From: Streptomyces endophytica
Lineage (GTDB): Bacteria; Actinomycetota; Actinomycetes; Streptomycetales; Streptomycetaceae
Length of the DNA: 64,000 nucleotides
Direction of reading: 5' to 3'
Assembly: GCF_026153355.1 (NCBI RefSeq)
Contig: NZ_CP110636.1
Location: 2,666,001-2,730,000, forward strand
A program made the translations under genes and the position numbers. The first letter of the stretch is position 1; each line of letters opens with the position of its first letter. A model generated the notes under the pieces. That model had not been told where the DNA came from. It made no database searches and worked only from the letters and a program-made list of their open reading frames with translations. Positions 16,716-25,735 of the stretch are shown here, piece by piece.

Positions 16716-18172
16716 GTGCACTTCGCGCAGTACTACCTCGACTGCCTGTCCCAGGCGTCGTACCTGATCGGCGACGAAACCACCGGACGCGCCGTCCTCG
16801 TCGACCCGCGCCGCGACATCGACGACTACCTCCAGGACGCGGCCGCCGCCGGCCTGCGCATCGAGCTCGTCATCGAGACGCATGTGCACGCCGACTTCCT
16901 CTCCGGCCACCTCGAACTCGCCCGCGCCACCGGCGCCACCATCGCCTTCGGAGAGGCCGCCCGAACCGGCTTCCCCATACGGCGGTTACGGGACGGCGAG
17001 CGGATCTTCCTGGGGGAGGAGGGGGGCGACCATCAGGGCGGAAGCAGCGGCGGCGTCACCCTGACCGTGCTGGCCACCCCCGGCCACACCCTGGAGTCCC
17101 TCTGCCTGGTCGTCCACGAACACCCCGACGACCCCGTGCCGTTCGGCGTGCTCACCGGCGACACCCTGTTCGTCGGCGACGTCGGCCGCCCCGACCTGCT
17201 CTCCGCCGCCGGCCACTCCCCGCACGACATGGCCGTACGCCTGCACCACTCCCTGCACACCAAACTCCTGACGCTCCCGGACGCGACCCGGGTCTTTCCC
17301 GCCCACGGCGCCGGATCGGCCTGCGGCCGGAGCCTGTCCACCGAGACCAGCTCCACCATCGGGACCAGCGCCGCCTCAACTACGCCCTGCAGCCCATGCC
17401 GGTGGCCGAATTCGTACGGCTCGTCACCGCCGGACAACCCGCCACGCCCGGCTACTTCGCCCACGACGCCGCCCTCAACCGGGACGGGCACCCGCTCCTG
17501 GACGCCGACGAACCGCCCGCCCTCACCCTGGAGGAGGCGCTCGCCGCCCGCGACCAGCAGGGCGCCGTGCTGCTGGACTGCCGCCCGCTGGCCTCCTACA
17601 CCCGGGCGCACCTGAAGGGTTCGCTGCACACGAGCCTGGACACGCGGTTCGCGGAGTACGCGGGCAGCGTGGTCGCCCCGGGCACCCCGATCGTGCTGCT
17701 CGCCGACCCGGGGAAGGAACGCGAGGCCCGTCTGCGCCTCGCCCGCATCGGCTACGACCACGTCCTCGGCCATCTCCCCGATCCGGCCGCCGTATTGGAC
17801 CGGGAACCCGCACTGGTCCGCCGTAGCCACCGGGTCGGTCCTGAGGAACTCCTCCAGGTGGGCGGGGAGTTGAACGGTGGGGGTGTCGGCGGAGTTATCG
17901 GCGGCGGTGTGAGCGCGGGCCGCTCTCCCCGTGCCCAGCTGGTCGACGTCCGCAATCCCGCCGAGTACGCGGCGGGAGCCGTCCCGGGCGCCCGCAGCAT
18001 CCCGTTGGCCACCCTCCCGGACCGCATCACCGAACTGGACCCGGCCCGCCCGGTCGTCCTCTACTGCCGCAGCGGAAACCGCTCGGTGATCGCGGCGGCC
18101 CTCCTGGAGGCCCGCGGGTTCGGCGACGTGTGCGATGTGGCCGGGGGCTACGAGGCGCTGACCGGGTCCTGA
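16716..18172 (+). pseudogene. Persulfide dioxygenase-rhodanese fusion (CstB-like), frameshifted
   Basis: About 485 aa when joined. A metallo-beta-lactamase domain (ETHVHADFLSGH, ATPGHTLESL, TGDTLFVGDVGRPDL, FPAHGAGSACG, STETSSTIG) is an ETHE1-type Fe(II) persulfide dioxygenase. It is followed by two rhodanese domains: the first lacks an active Cys (VLLADPGKE), the second has the loop YCRSGNRS. CstB enzymes oxidise persulfide and make thiosulfate. After SSTIG the frame changes; DQRRLNYALQPM continues one frame over, needing one more G in the GGG at 17361-17363. Length 1457 nt is one short of a multiple of three. GTG 16716 has GGAGG upstream. Divergent from GntR-TauE-SQR, with which it forms one pathway. 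Confidence 0.82.
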
Positions 18173-18252
18173 GACGGGCGGACGGGTGCCGCGGGACGGC
18201 CCTTTCCGCTGGCCCGTCGAGCGGTCAGTGCCGCCGCCCCGGGCGCCGTACG

Positions 18253-18309
18253 GACGTGAGGACCGGCGCGAGGACCGGCGCGAGGACGGACGTGAGGACC
18301 GGCGCGAGT
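18253..18309. repeat. 12-bp tandem repeats (GAGGACCGGCGC type)
   Basis: Four to five imperfect head-to-tail copies of GAGGACCGGCGC/GAGGACGGACGT. On the minus strand they would read as repeats of VLAPVLTS, so they may belong to a decayed or frameshifted membrane-protein end. Confidence 0.6.
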
Positions 18310-18524
18310 ACCAGCGCTCCGGCCGCGAGCAGGCAGGCCGCGGCCGGGAGTGCCAGGGACGGCCCGCGCCGCCGCCGGCCGTGAGTCCGAGGCCCGCGGT
18401 GGCCGTCATCCAACGCGGAGTCAAGGCAAAGGAATCCAGCTGGACGCAGAAGGCGCCGTGGCGACGGCCGCCAGCGCCCAGCGGGCCCGGCGGCGGTGCG
18501 ACGCGGGGGAAGAAGAGAGGGGCG

Positions 18525-18572
18525 TGGGGGTGGGCGTGGGTGCGGGCGTGGGTGTGGGCGTCGGCGTGGACA
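18525..18572. repeat. GTGGGC-type simple repeat
   Basis: About eight degenerate hexamers of GTGGGC/GCGGGC/GTGGGT in a row. The opposite strand reads as alternating Thr-Pro or Pro-His codons. It is a likely slippage site, with no other function visible. Confidence 0.6.
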
Positions 18573-18783
18573 TGGGAAGGGACGGACCACCTCTCACCAC
18601 GTGCTGCGTGCGACGTGCGGCAGGGAACGGAAAACGGAAGCCGAGAGGAGGATGGAGTGCACCGGAAGTGGGCAGGAGGCATGACGTCGGAGCGCATGAC
18701 GTCAGAGGGCGGGCGAGCTGCCGGAGTGCGTGAAGGGGCGGGCGCGGAGCCCCGTACAGCGGACGTTCAGCGATCGTTGATCG

Positions 18784-19353
18784 GTGATCTCCATGCTGAT
18801 CCGCATGTTGCGCCGTGTGATCACCAAGCATGCAGAGCCCGCCGGGGAAATACAAGAGCCCGATTCCTCGCGGATCGCCCTCACCTGGAGCGGGGAACCG
18901 GGCCGCCTGGAAGAGCTCACCCACGGCATGCTCCTGGACCAGGCCGAACGCGCCGCCCGCGCGCTCACCCGCCTCGGGGTCCAGGCCGGTGACCGGGTCG
19001 CGGTGCACCTGCCGCTGGTGCCGGAATCCGTCATCGCCACCCTCGCCTGCGGTCGGCTGGAGGCGATTCGGACGACCCTGCCGGTCTCCCTGACGGTGCC
19101 CGAACTCGTGGCGCGTACGCGGGAGTCGTCGGCGCGCGTGGTGATCACGGCGGACGCGGCGTTCTGGGACGGGGCGGTACGGCCGGTGAAGCCGCTGCTC
19201 GACCACGCACTGGCGCGCGCCGCCGCGGCGGGGGGTGCGTCCGTGCAGAAGGTCCTGGTGGTCAACCGCTGCTCCCGCCCGGTGTCCTGGAAGCCGAACC
19301 GCGACCTGTGGTGGCACGAGGCCCTGGAGGGACGGGCACCCGCCTGCCGGTAG
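18784..19353 (+). pseudogene. Truncated acyl/acetyl-CoA synthetase N-terminal fragment
   Basis: 189 aa, against about 600-650 in the family. The segments ALTRLGVQAGDRVAVHLPLVPE, IATLACGRLEAIRTTLP and RVVITADAAFWDGAVRPVKP align with the N-terminal part of acetyl-CoA synthetases up to the VLVVNRCSRPVSWKPNRDLWWHEAL region, then a stop follows. The P-loop (TSG-TTGKPKG) and everything after it are absent, and no further family sequence is seen downstream in any frame, so this is a real truncation rather than a single frameshift. Without the adenylate-forming core it cannot be a synthetase. The GTG at 18784 is followed by ATG at 18793. Confidence 0.65.
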
Positions 19354-19448
19354 GGGAGCGCTCCGCGCTCTCGCGTGTACGTCACCCGCTGAGGCAAATT
19401 CACCCACTGAGGCCATAAAACGGGCGAACTGCCCCATACCTGCTTAGC

Positions 19449-20374
19449 GTGGGCCTCGTGCCCCAGCCCCCAGCCGCCCCACCCCGCCCTGCTGCCACCC
19501 CGGACGGGACCGAGGCAGACGACGCAACCGGGGCGGACGGCGCAACCGGGGCGGTCGACGCGGCCAGGGCGGACGAAGCAACCGGGACGGGTGGCGTAAC
19601 CAGGACGGATAACCCAGCCGGGACGGATCACGCAACCGGCACGCCGGCGGCCACCGGGCGGACCAGGCCAACGGCGACCGTTCGCGCCCCAGTCGTGGCC
19701 TCCGCCGTCGTGCTGCTCCTCGTCCTCGCCATCGTCCCGGGCAGCCGCATGCTCCGGGACTTCGACTCGGCGCTGCTCCCGTACGCCGCCGGCACCGTCT
19801 TCCTCGCCTTCGGCACCGCCCACCGCTGCACCGTCTGGGTCCGCGAACCGCCCGCCCGCCGACTGCTCCGGCAGGGCCTGCACGCCCTCTCCTCCCGCGC
19901 GAATTTCCGCACAGCGCCCACCGCGCTGCCCCGGCCGGCCGCCGTCTCCCTGGGCTTCCAGAAATTCCTCGGCGCCCGTAGCACCGCCCGTAGCACCGCC
20001 TGCCGGGCCGCGCACCAACTCGCCTTCCGGGGCCGCCTGCTCGCCGCGCTGACCACCTTCCCGCTCACCGGGGGATGGTTCACCTCCACCGCGTCGCCTG
20101 GCGCGGGGTCGGGCTACGGGATGCGGCTCTGGGGTCTGCAAATCCTGGACTCGTCTTCCTCCGGCGCCGTCGGCCGGGCCATGTTCCACGGCCTCGGTCT
20201 CGCCGCCGTTCTCGTCATCCCGGGCGCCGGTTGTTTCCTGAGGCGCCGCCTACGGGACCGAACGGCCGCCACCGGCCGGCGATTCGCGAGACCGCCTGGT
20301 GGTGCGCAGCCTTCCTGACGGTCTTCTTCCTCGCCGTCCGCACCCTCTGGTCCGTCGACAAGACCGACCGCTGA
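19449..20374 (+). pseudogene. Unrecognised multi-span membrane protein, probable frameshift near the 3' end
   Basis: Not recognised. About 75 N-terminal residues are a degenerate Ala/Thr/Gly/Asp repeat (ATGADGATGAVDAARADEA). A first span follows (VVASAVVLLLVLAIVPG), then a second (LLPYAAGTVFLAFGTAHRCTVWV), a basic loop, and further spans near FRGRLLAALTTFPLTGG and FHGLGLAAVLVIPGAGCF. The open frame stops at 20318, but a hydrophobic tail with basic end (CAAFLTVFFLAVRTLWSVDKTD) lies one frame over and ends at 20374. Length 926 nt is one short of a multiple of three. The AYRxxVWxRxP-like loop is reminiscent of heterodisulfide-reductase-type membrane subunits, but this is weak. Confidence 0.45.
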
Positions 20375-20788
20375 CCCATCCCGCTACCTCGGAAAGGTGA
20401 CCGATCCCCATGCCCTCCGCATCCGCTCGCCACCCCCTTCCCGGCAGCACCGACCGCACCCGTCCGCACAAACGCAGCCACGCCTCACAGAGCCCGCCGA
20501 CCAGACCCGACGGCGGCCGGCGCCCGCGCCCCATACCCACCCACGACAAGGGTCACTAGAAAACGGCGCGCCGCCCGGGAGGCACCGGGGCGCCCCTGGC
20601 GGGGATGTTCGCGAGTCCGGCAGACACCCGCTGGCCGGCAGACACCCGCTGGCCGGCGGACGCCCGCCAGTCCGGGAGCCATCCGCCAGGCTCAAGCGGG
20701 GGTTGAAGATTTCCGCTTATCGGCCCTGAGTTGACGGGCGGAAGGGAGGAAAAGTCTCCGGGATCGCTTCAACGAAACACTTGCAGAT
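20375..20788. other. Intergenic region before the MFS gene
   Basis: 414 bases. Open frames here are Arg/Pro-rich and lack ribosome sites. The region contains the 18-bp triple repeat (20615-20668). TTGACG at 20731 might be a -35 element for the MFS gene, whose ATG has no obvious ribosome site. Confidence 0.5.
20615..20668. repeat. Three tandem copies of an 18-bp unit
   Basis: GTCCGGCAGACACCCGCT, GGCCGGCAGACACCCGCT and GGCCGGCGGACGCCCGCC lie directly head to tail, about 120 bases before the MFS start. A partial fourth (AGTCCGGGAGCCATCCGCC) follows. It could be a regulatory array or simple duplication. Confidence 0.7.
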
Positions 20789-22302
20789 ATGACTGTTCGA
20801 GACATCGAACCGCCCGTGGCGGAGCCTGACGTCGCGACCCGAGACCACACGGCAGGACCGGCCTCCGCACAGCGGCGGTGGTGGACGCTGTGGGCGGTGA
20901 GCGCGGCCCAGCTCCTCGTGGTGCTGGACGGGACGATCGTGAACATCGCGCTGCCCTCCGCCCAGAGCGCGCTGGGCATGTCCGACGCGAGCCGGCAATG
21001 GGCGATCACCGCGTACGCCCTGGCCTTCGGCGGACTGCTGTTGATCGGCGGCAGAATCAGCGGGTCGCTCGGCCACCGGCGCACGTTCATCATCGGCCTG
21101 GCCGGCTTCGCCGCCTCGTCCGCGCTCGGCGGGGCCGCCGTGAATCCCGAAATGCTCTTCGGCGCGCGGGCCCTTCAGGGCGCCTTCGCCGCCGCGCTCG
21201 CACCCGCGGGATTGTCCTTGCTGACCACGACGTTCACCGAGCCGCGCGAACGCGGCCGGGCGTTCGGGGTGTTCGCCGCGGTCGGTGCGGCCGGATCGGC
21301 CCTCGGTCTGGTCACGGGGGGACTGCTCACCGAGTACGCCAGCTGGCGCTGGTGCCTGTACATCAACGTCCCCGTCGCCCTGATCGCCGTGCTCGGCACG
21401 ACGTTCGTGCCACCGGACCGCCCCCTCCGCGGCGGCGGCCGGCTCGACATCCCGGGCGCATTGCTCAGCGCCGCGGGCTTCGCCGCCGTGGCCTATGCCT
21501 TCGACGAAGCCGAACCGCTCGGCTGGGATTCCCCGCGGGTGCTGGCCCGATGGCTGCTGGCGTCCTCTTGCTGGCCGGGTTCGCTGTCGTCGAGGTCCGC
21601 GCCTCCCGCCCGTTGCTGCCGATGCGTCTCCTCCTGCACCGCGCGCGTGCGGGTGCGTTCCTCTCGATCACCCTGATGTTCGTCGCGATGTTCGGCTTCT
21701 ACCTGTTCATGAGCTACTACACGCAGACCGTCCTCGGCTACTCACCGGTCCAGGCCGGCCTGACGCTGATCATCAACGCCCTGGCCGCGCTGCTCGGTTC
21801 CACCTTCATCGCCGGGAAGCTGCACGGACGCGTCGTGCCTGCGGCGTTGATCCTGGCGGGTCTGATCGCCGCGGCCGTCGGCATGCTGATCCTGACCCGT
21901 TTGACGCCGCAGAGCACGGACGTCCTGCCGCTGCACCTGGTGCCCGCCCTGGTACTGACCGGCATCGGCCTCGGCTGCGTCATCCCCCCGACCGCCGGCC
22001 TGGCCACCGCGGGCGTGACCGGGCACGACATCGGAGCCGCATCGGCCGCCTACAACGCCTCTCAGCAACTCGGAGCAGCACTCGGGACCGCACTGCTCAA
22101 CACCATCGCGGCCGGCACCACCGCCACCTATCTGGCGTCGGCCCGCCATGCCACGTCGACCGCGGCCTCCGTGCACGGCTACACCACCGCCCTGACCGTC
22201 GGCTTCGGCATCCTCCTCGTCGCCGCGTGCGTCACCGCGCCGCTGATCGTGACCCGCACCGCACGAGGAACCAGGAGGCGAGGGCCGGACGAGCGGTCAT
22301 GA
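20789..22302 (+). pseudogene. DHA2-family MFS drug efflux pump (EmrB/QacA type), frameshifted
   Basis: About 505 aa and 14 spans when joined. Motif D1 LLVVLDGTIVNIALPSAQ in span 1, GGRISGSLGHRRTFIIG as motif A, and GPxxGGLLTEY-type motif C (LGLVTGGLLTEYASWRW) mark a DHA2 drug:H+ antiporter. After DSPRVLA the frame is lost and resumes one frame over at MAAGVLLLAGFAVVEVRASRPLLPM, running to 22302. One base is missing near 21548-21552 (GCCCGATGG). Length is one short of a multiple of three. Substrate unknown; no TetR or MarR regulator is adjacent. Confidence 0.8.
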
Positions 22303-22351
22303 GCGGCAGTCGACGGCGTGGCCTCGGTCGGGCCGCCCGTACTCTGGAGGG

Positions 22352-22557
22352 GTGAGCACCACCCCTGATTTCGAGCCGGACGCCGAGCCCCAGGCCGATC
22401 CTGCCCCAAGTCCGCCGCGGCGCTGATCTTCGACGACCCGCTGAACCAGCAGTCCTCGGACGACACCGACAGGGGCTGGGGCGAACGGCCGGCCGGTGGA
22501 GACAGCGCCACCGACCTCGCCCGTTTCCTCGACGAGAAGCCACCGCACCACCTCTGA
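22352..22557 (+). pseudogene. Small conserved acidic protein, frameshifted
   Basis: Begins GTG at 22352 (STTPDFEPDAEPQADPAP) and, after one missing base in the C-run at 22404-22407, continues SAAALIFDDPLNQQSSDDTD to ARFLDEKPPHHL and TGA at 22557. About 68 aa joined. Its composition (Asp/Glu/Pro-rich start, LIFDDP core) is that of a real small Streptomyces protein found near mscL. Function unknown. The ribosome site GGAGG is very close to the GTG. Confidence 0.55.
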
Positions 22558-22714
22558 GATCCACGAGATCCCGGGGGTCTGGGCGACATCCCGGGAGTCT
22601 CGGCGAAATCCCGATGGCATCGGCGAAGTCCCGATGGTCTCGGCGTCTCGGGGCCCCGGAGGTTTCGGAAGTCCCGGAGAGCTCGAAGATCTCGGAGAGC
22701 TCGGAGATCTCCGG

Positions 22715-22737
22715 GGCGGCCGCCGGGCGCGGCCGCC
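22715..22737 (-). terminator. mscL terminator
   Basis: Perfect 9-bp stem GGCGGCCGC / GCGGCCGCC with loop CGGGC, about ten bases after the mscL stop. A 12-bp palindrome CGGAGATCTCCG (22702-22713) and repeats of a TCTCGGCGAARTCCC type (22560-22700) lie beyond it. Confidence 0.6.
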
Positions 22738-22746
22738 TCCGACCTG

Positions 22747-23250
22747 CTAGTCCTGCGTCTTCTGCGCGCCGATCGTGCCGGAGGTGGAGAAGGGCACGGC
22801 GGGAGAGGCGGCGCGCTGGGCGACGAGGGCGTCGCGGATCTCGGTGAGCAGCTCGACCTCGGTCAGGGCCAGCGGGGTGTCGTCGACCGGCTTCCTGGCC
22901 GCCTGGCGCTCCTTCCACTTGTTCATCGGAAGGATCATGAGGAAGTAGACGACCCCGGCGGTGATCAGGAAGGTCAGCGCGGAGCTGAGCACCGAGCCCC
23001 AGAGGATGTAGATCCCGTCGGTGAACGCGCCCGTCTTCTTGTCCGTGTGGCAGGTGGTGAGGCACGCCTTGTAGTTGTCGAGGTTCTGCGAACCCAGGGC
23101 GCCGACGATCGGGTTGATCACGCCCTTGACCACGGCGTTGACGATGTTGGTGAAGGCAGCACCGACAACGACCGCGACCGCGAGTTCGATGACGTTGCCC
23201 CGCATCAGGAAATCCTTGAATCCCTGCAGGACGCCCTTGCTCTCGCTCAC
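22747..23250 (-). CDS. mscL: Large-conductance mechanosensitive channel MscL
   Basis: 167 aa, slightly longer than E. coli MscL. The N-terminal helix and first span carry GFKDFLMRGNVIELAVAVVVGAAF, the pore-lining MscL signature. A periplasmic loop with two Cys residues (ACLTTCHTD) and a second span (SSALTFLITAGVVYFLMI) follow, then a charged helix (LTEVELLTEIRDALVAQR). It opens under membrane tension during hypo-osmotic shock. GTG 23250 has AGAGG upstream, and the family begins right there. Confidence 0.95.
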   Translation of the reverse strand: MSESKGVLQGFKDFLMRGNVIELAVAVVVGAAFTNIVNAVVKGVINPIVGALGSQNLDNYKACLTTCHTDKKTGAFTDGIYILWGSVLSSALTFLITAGVVYFLMILPMNKWKERQAARKPVDDTPLALTEVELLTEIRDALVAQRAASPAVPFSTSGTIGAQKTQD

Positions 23251-23602
23251 CTGACAGCCTCTTTCCACGCTCACGACGTTCACCATGGACGGTGCACGAA
23301 CAAACGGTGCACGAACAATCAGCACCGCAACTTACGGCAGGGCACGGCGGAGATGTCCAGCCGGGCAACACCGACCAGTGATCGAACCGGCGATCACGCC
23401 CGCGATCACACCGGCGATCGGCCAGTGCGTCTGTGCGGGTCCGGCGGACGGGTTTCGTGGGGTGGACCGGTCCGACAGCCCCGGTGAGAGCGGCGCGCCA
23501 CCGTTGGCGCGGCCGGCCCCGGCCCCCCCGCGGCAGATGCCCCGCCACTCGCAGCAGTCTCCCGGCCGGTGTGCGGAGAAGCCACTCGATCTTGCGGCAC
23601 CG
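23251..23602. other. Intergenic region upstream of mscL
   Basis: 352 bases. It includes the mscL promoter and, at 23380-23421, an array of GCGATC words: GATCGAACCGGCGATC, then ACGCCC, then GCGATCACACCGGCGATC. The downstream part (23450-23602) could encode an Ala/Gly/Pro-rich tail on the minus strand continuing the next gene, but no clear protein is visible. Confidence 0.45.
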
Positions 23603-23968
23603 CTACGGCCCTCCCAGGGCCGCCGCCGGCGGGCAGCCCGTCGCGGGTAAGGCTCGTACGGCTCCGTACGAGGCCGCCCCGGCCAGTGCTGCGGCGGCCA
23701 TCGCGAGCCCGGCGATCAGCATCCGGCGCGTCCCGGTCCGCCCCCATCCGCGTCTGCCGCCGCCGGCTCGTACCGGTGGAAAGTGGGGCACTTCACACCG
23801 CGGGGGAGTGGGGAGGGGCGGCGATGAGGGATCAGACGAGAGGTCGGGCGAGAGAGCAGACGAGGGATCGGACAAGGGATCAGGGGAGGGAACGGGGGAG
23901 GGCGAGGCGAGGGGGGTGGACGGGGGGTACGACCTGGTGGTCGGCGGGAGGTAAGGCGTCGTGGGCAT
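23603..23968 (-). CDS. Pro/Ser-rich single-span membrane protein, unknown
   Basis: 121 aa, not recognised. The first 70 residues are low-complexity Ser/Pro/Asp (SDPSSALSPDLSSDPSS), encoded by a purine-rich degenerate repeat (GAGGGATCAGAC-like) at about 23820-23900. A basic patch (GGGRRGWGRTGTRRM) precedes one span (LIAGLAMAAAALAGAASYGAV), and the protein ends soon after. In many Streptomyces an SAF-domain protein stands beside mscL; here nothing after the span resembles SAF. The ribosome site is weak. Confidence 0.45.
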   Translation of the reverse strand: MPTTPYLPPTTRSYPPSTPLASPSPVPSPDPLSDPSSALSPDLSSDPSSPPLPTPPRCEVPHFPPVRAGGGRRGWGRTGTRRMLIAGLAMAAAALAGAASYGAVRALPATGCPPAAALGGP

Positions 23969-24200
23969 GGTGGCACCGCCTGGGTGAGGGGCTCGTCGGC
24001 GACCAGGAGGTCGGACGGGCCTCGGTGGAATCGGCGAGCACCACCGTGCCGTATCGCGCCCGCGCCCGCTGTGGCCTGTGGAGAAGCTCCGGGATGTGGA
24101 CAACTTCGCCGCTCGGGTGGGGGACGAGCGGGCAGGAGAGGGCGGCCCGGAGTGGGGGAGAGGTGGCGGGCCCGGGTCCGGTCCCCGGCCCGCCAGGGCC

Positions 24201-25033
24201 TTACGGCAGTTCGATGCCCAGGTCCCAGCCCGCGTGGGCGTCGGCGCAGGGGCAGGCGCGGTCGGTGGTCTCGGGCAGGGCGGCGACCGCGTCGAAGAGG
24301 ACCTCGCGGAGCCGGCCGACGTTCTGGGCGAAGACCTGGAGGACTTCCTCGTGGGAGACGCCGTGGCCGGTCTCGGTGCCCGCGTCCAGGTCGGTGACCA
24401 GGGTCAACGAGGTGTAGCAGAGGCTCAGTTCGCGGGCCAGGACGGCTTCGGGTGGCCGGTCATGCCGACCACCGACCAGCCCTGGGCGGCGTGCCAGCGC
24501 GATTCGGCGCGGGTCGAGAAGCGCGGGCCCTCGATGACGACGAGCGTCCCGCCGTCGACCGGTTCCCACGCGCGGCCGCGGGCGGCCGCGAGGGCGGCCT
24601 GGCGGCCGGCGGGGCAGTAGGGGTCGGCGAACGTCAGGTGGACGACGTTGGGGACGCTCCCTCCGGGCAGCGGCTCGCCGTCGAAGTAGGTCTGGACGCG
24701 GGCCTTGGTGCGGTCCACGAGCTGGTCGGGGACCAGCAGTGTGCCGGGGCCGTATTCGGGGCGCAGCCCGCCCACCGCGCACGGGCCGAGGACCTGCCGT
24801 ACGCCGAGCGAGCGCAGCGCCCACAGGTTGGCGCGGTAGTTGATGCGGTGCGGCGGGAGGCGGTGGTCGCGGCCGTGCCGGGGGAGGAAGGCGACCTGGC
24901 GGCCGGCGATCTCGCCGAGGAACACCGAGTCGCTGGGGCGGCCGTAGGGGGTGTCGACCGTGACCTCGGTCACGTCGTCGAGGAAGGAGTAGAAGCCCGA
25001 TCCACCGATTACGCCTATTTCCGCGTCAGCCAT
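24201..25033 (-). pseudogene. S-methyl-5'-thioadenosine phosphorylase, frameshifted
   Basis: Purine phosphorylase that splits methylthioadenosine to adenine and methylthioribose-1-phosphate in polyamine and methionine salvage. The N-terminal frame has IGVIGGSGFYSFLDD, LPRHGRDHRLPPHRINYRAN, PCAVGGLRPEYGPGTLLVPD and VVIEGPRFSTRAES, then VVGMTGHP. The conserved continuation EAVLARELSLCYTSLTLVTDLDAG lies one frame over and runs to TAA at 24201. One base is missing in the GGG (minus-strand CCC) at 24450-24452. Length 833 nt is one short of 834. As a housekeeping gene with both parts fully conserved, this argues for a sequencing error. Confidence 0.85.
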
Positions 25034-25205
25034 GGCGGTCACCTTAGCGGGGCCGGCCGGCACGAGGGCCGCCGCCCCGGAGGCGTACGTGGAGCGGGCC
25101 GGCATGGAGCGGGCCGGCATGGAGCGGGCCGGCATGCAGCGGGCCCCGCCGTCCGAAGACGGCGGGGCCCGAAGACGTCTGTGCCGCCGGCGCCGCCGGC
25201 CGGGC

Positions 25206-25541
25206 TCAGGCCGCGGAGCTGGTGCTCGACGCGCTGCCGGAGGACGACGTGGTGGCGGTGGACGACTTGCTGTCGGAACTGCTCGACGAGGAGCCGGCGG
25301 AGTCCGAGGACGACGTCGTGCTCGACGAGGAGGAGCTCTTCGCGGGGCTGCTGCTGGACGACGAGCCGCGGCTGTCGTTGCGGTAGAAGCCGGAGCCCTT
25401 GAAGACGATGCCGACCGCGGAGAACACCTTCTTGAGGCGTCCCTGGCAGCTCGGGCACTCCGTGAGCGCGTCGTCGGTGAACTTCTGCACCGCCTCAAGG
25501 CCCTCGCCGCACGCGGTGCACTGGTACTGGTAGGTCGGCAC
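25206..25541 (-). CDS. FmdB-type zinc-ribbon protein with a Ser-rich tail
   Basis: 111 aa. The N-terminal half is an FmdB/CxxC zinc ribbon: PTYQYQCTACGEG with a second pair ECPSCQG and the end KVFSAVGIVFKGSGFYRND. The C-terminal half is almost pure Ser/Thr/Ala, a common feature of the Streptomyces members. The family is called regulatory after FmdB of Methylophilus, but its role is unproven. GTG 25541 has GGAGG 7 nt upstream. The CIRCE operator at 25553-25579 overlaps its promoter and leader, so it should be repressed by HrcA and induced by heat. The methylthioadenosine phosphorylase lies 170 bases downstream. Confidence 0.87.
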   Translation of the reverse strand: MPTYQYQCTACGEGLEAVQKFTDDALTECPSCQGRLKKVFSAVGIVFKGSGFYRNDSRGSSSSSSPAKSSSSSSTTSSSDSAGSSSSSSDSKSSTATTSSSGSASSTSSAA

Positions 25542-25552
25542 TTGACTTCCTC

Positions 25553-25579
25553 CTGGCACTCTCACTCGATGAGTGCTAA
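25553..25579 (-). promoter_or_regulatory. CIRCE element (HrcA operator)
   Basis: Read on the minus strand: TTAGCACTC-N9-GAGTGCCAG. The left half matches the CIRCE consensus (TTAGCACTC-N9-GAGTGCTAA) exactly and the right half at 7 of 9; the GAGTGCCAG half-site is also seen in front of Streptomyces groE operons. It ends right at the FmdB ribosome site, 11 bases from the GTG. Confidence 0.85.
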
Positions 25580-25735
25580 CGACGCTCCATATTGCAGTAT
25601 TCCGCCGCGTCAGTCCACTGCGACCGGGCAGACGGTGACCGACCCCACGTCCGGCGGAGGCCCGAGCCGGGGCGTGGAACCGGTCCGGAACGGACGGCTG
25701 CGGGCGTGCGCCGGCAACCGTCCGGGCGCCGTTCG

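Larger units (their letters stand above)
18173..18783. other. Gene-poor, repeat-rich gap
   Basis: 611 bases with no convincing gene. On the minus strand, fragments in different frames look membrane-like (LALPAAACLLAAGALVLAPVL near 18300-18340 and RRARWALAAVATAPSA near 18450-18490). They might be one small protein broken by frameshifts, starting near 18572, but the evidence is too weak to call. The region contains two simple-repeat tracts. Confidence 0.5.

Noticed and set aside
18225..18590. A small membrane protein on the minus strand
   Set aside because: Hydrophobic pieces are scattered over two or three frames and the rest is Arg/Pro-rich; kept only as a remark in the gap entry.
20615..20668. 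CRISPR-like or phage attachment array
   Set aside because: 18-bp units directly adjacent, no spacers, no integrase or tRNA nearby.
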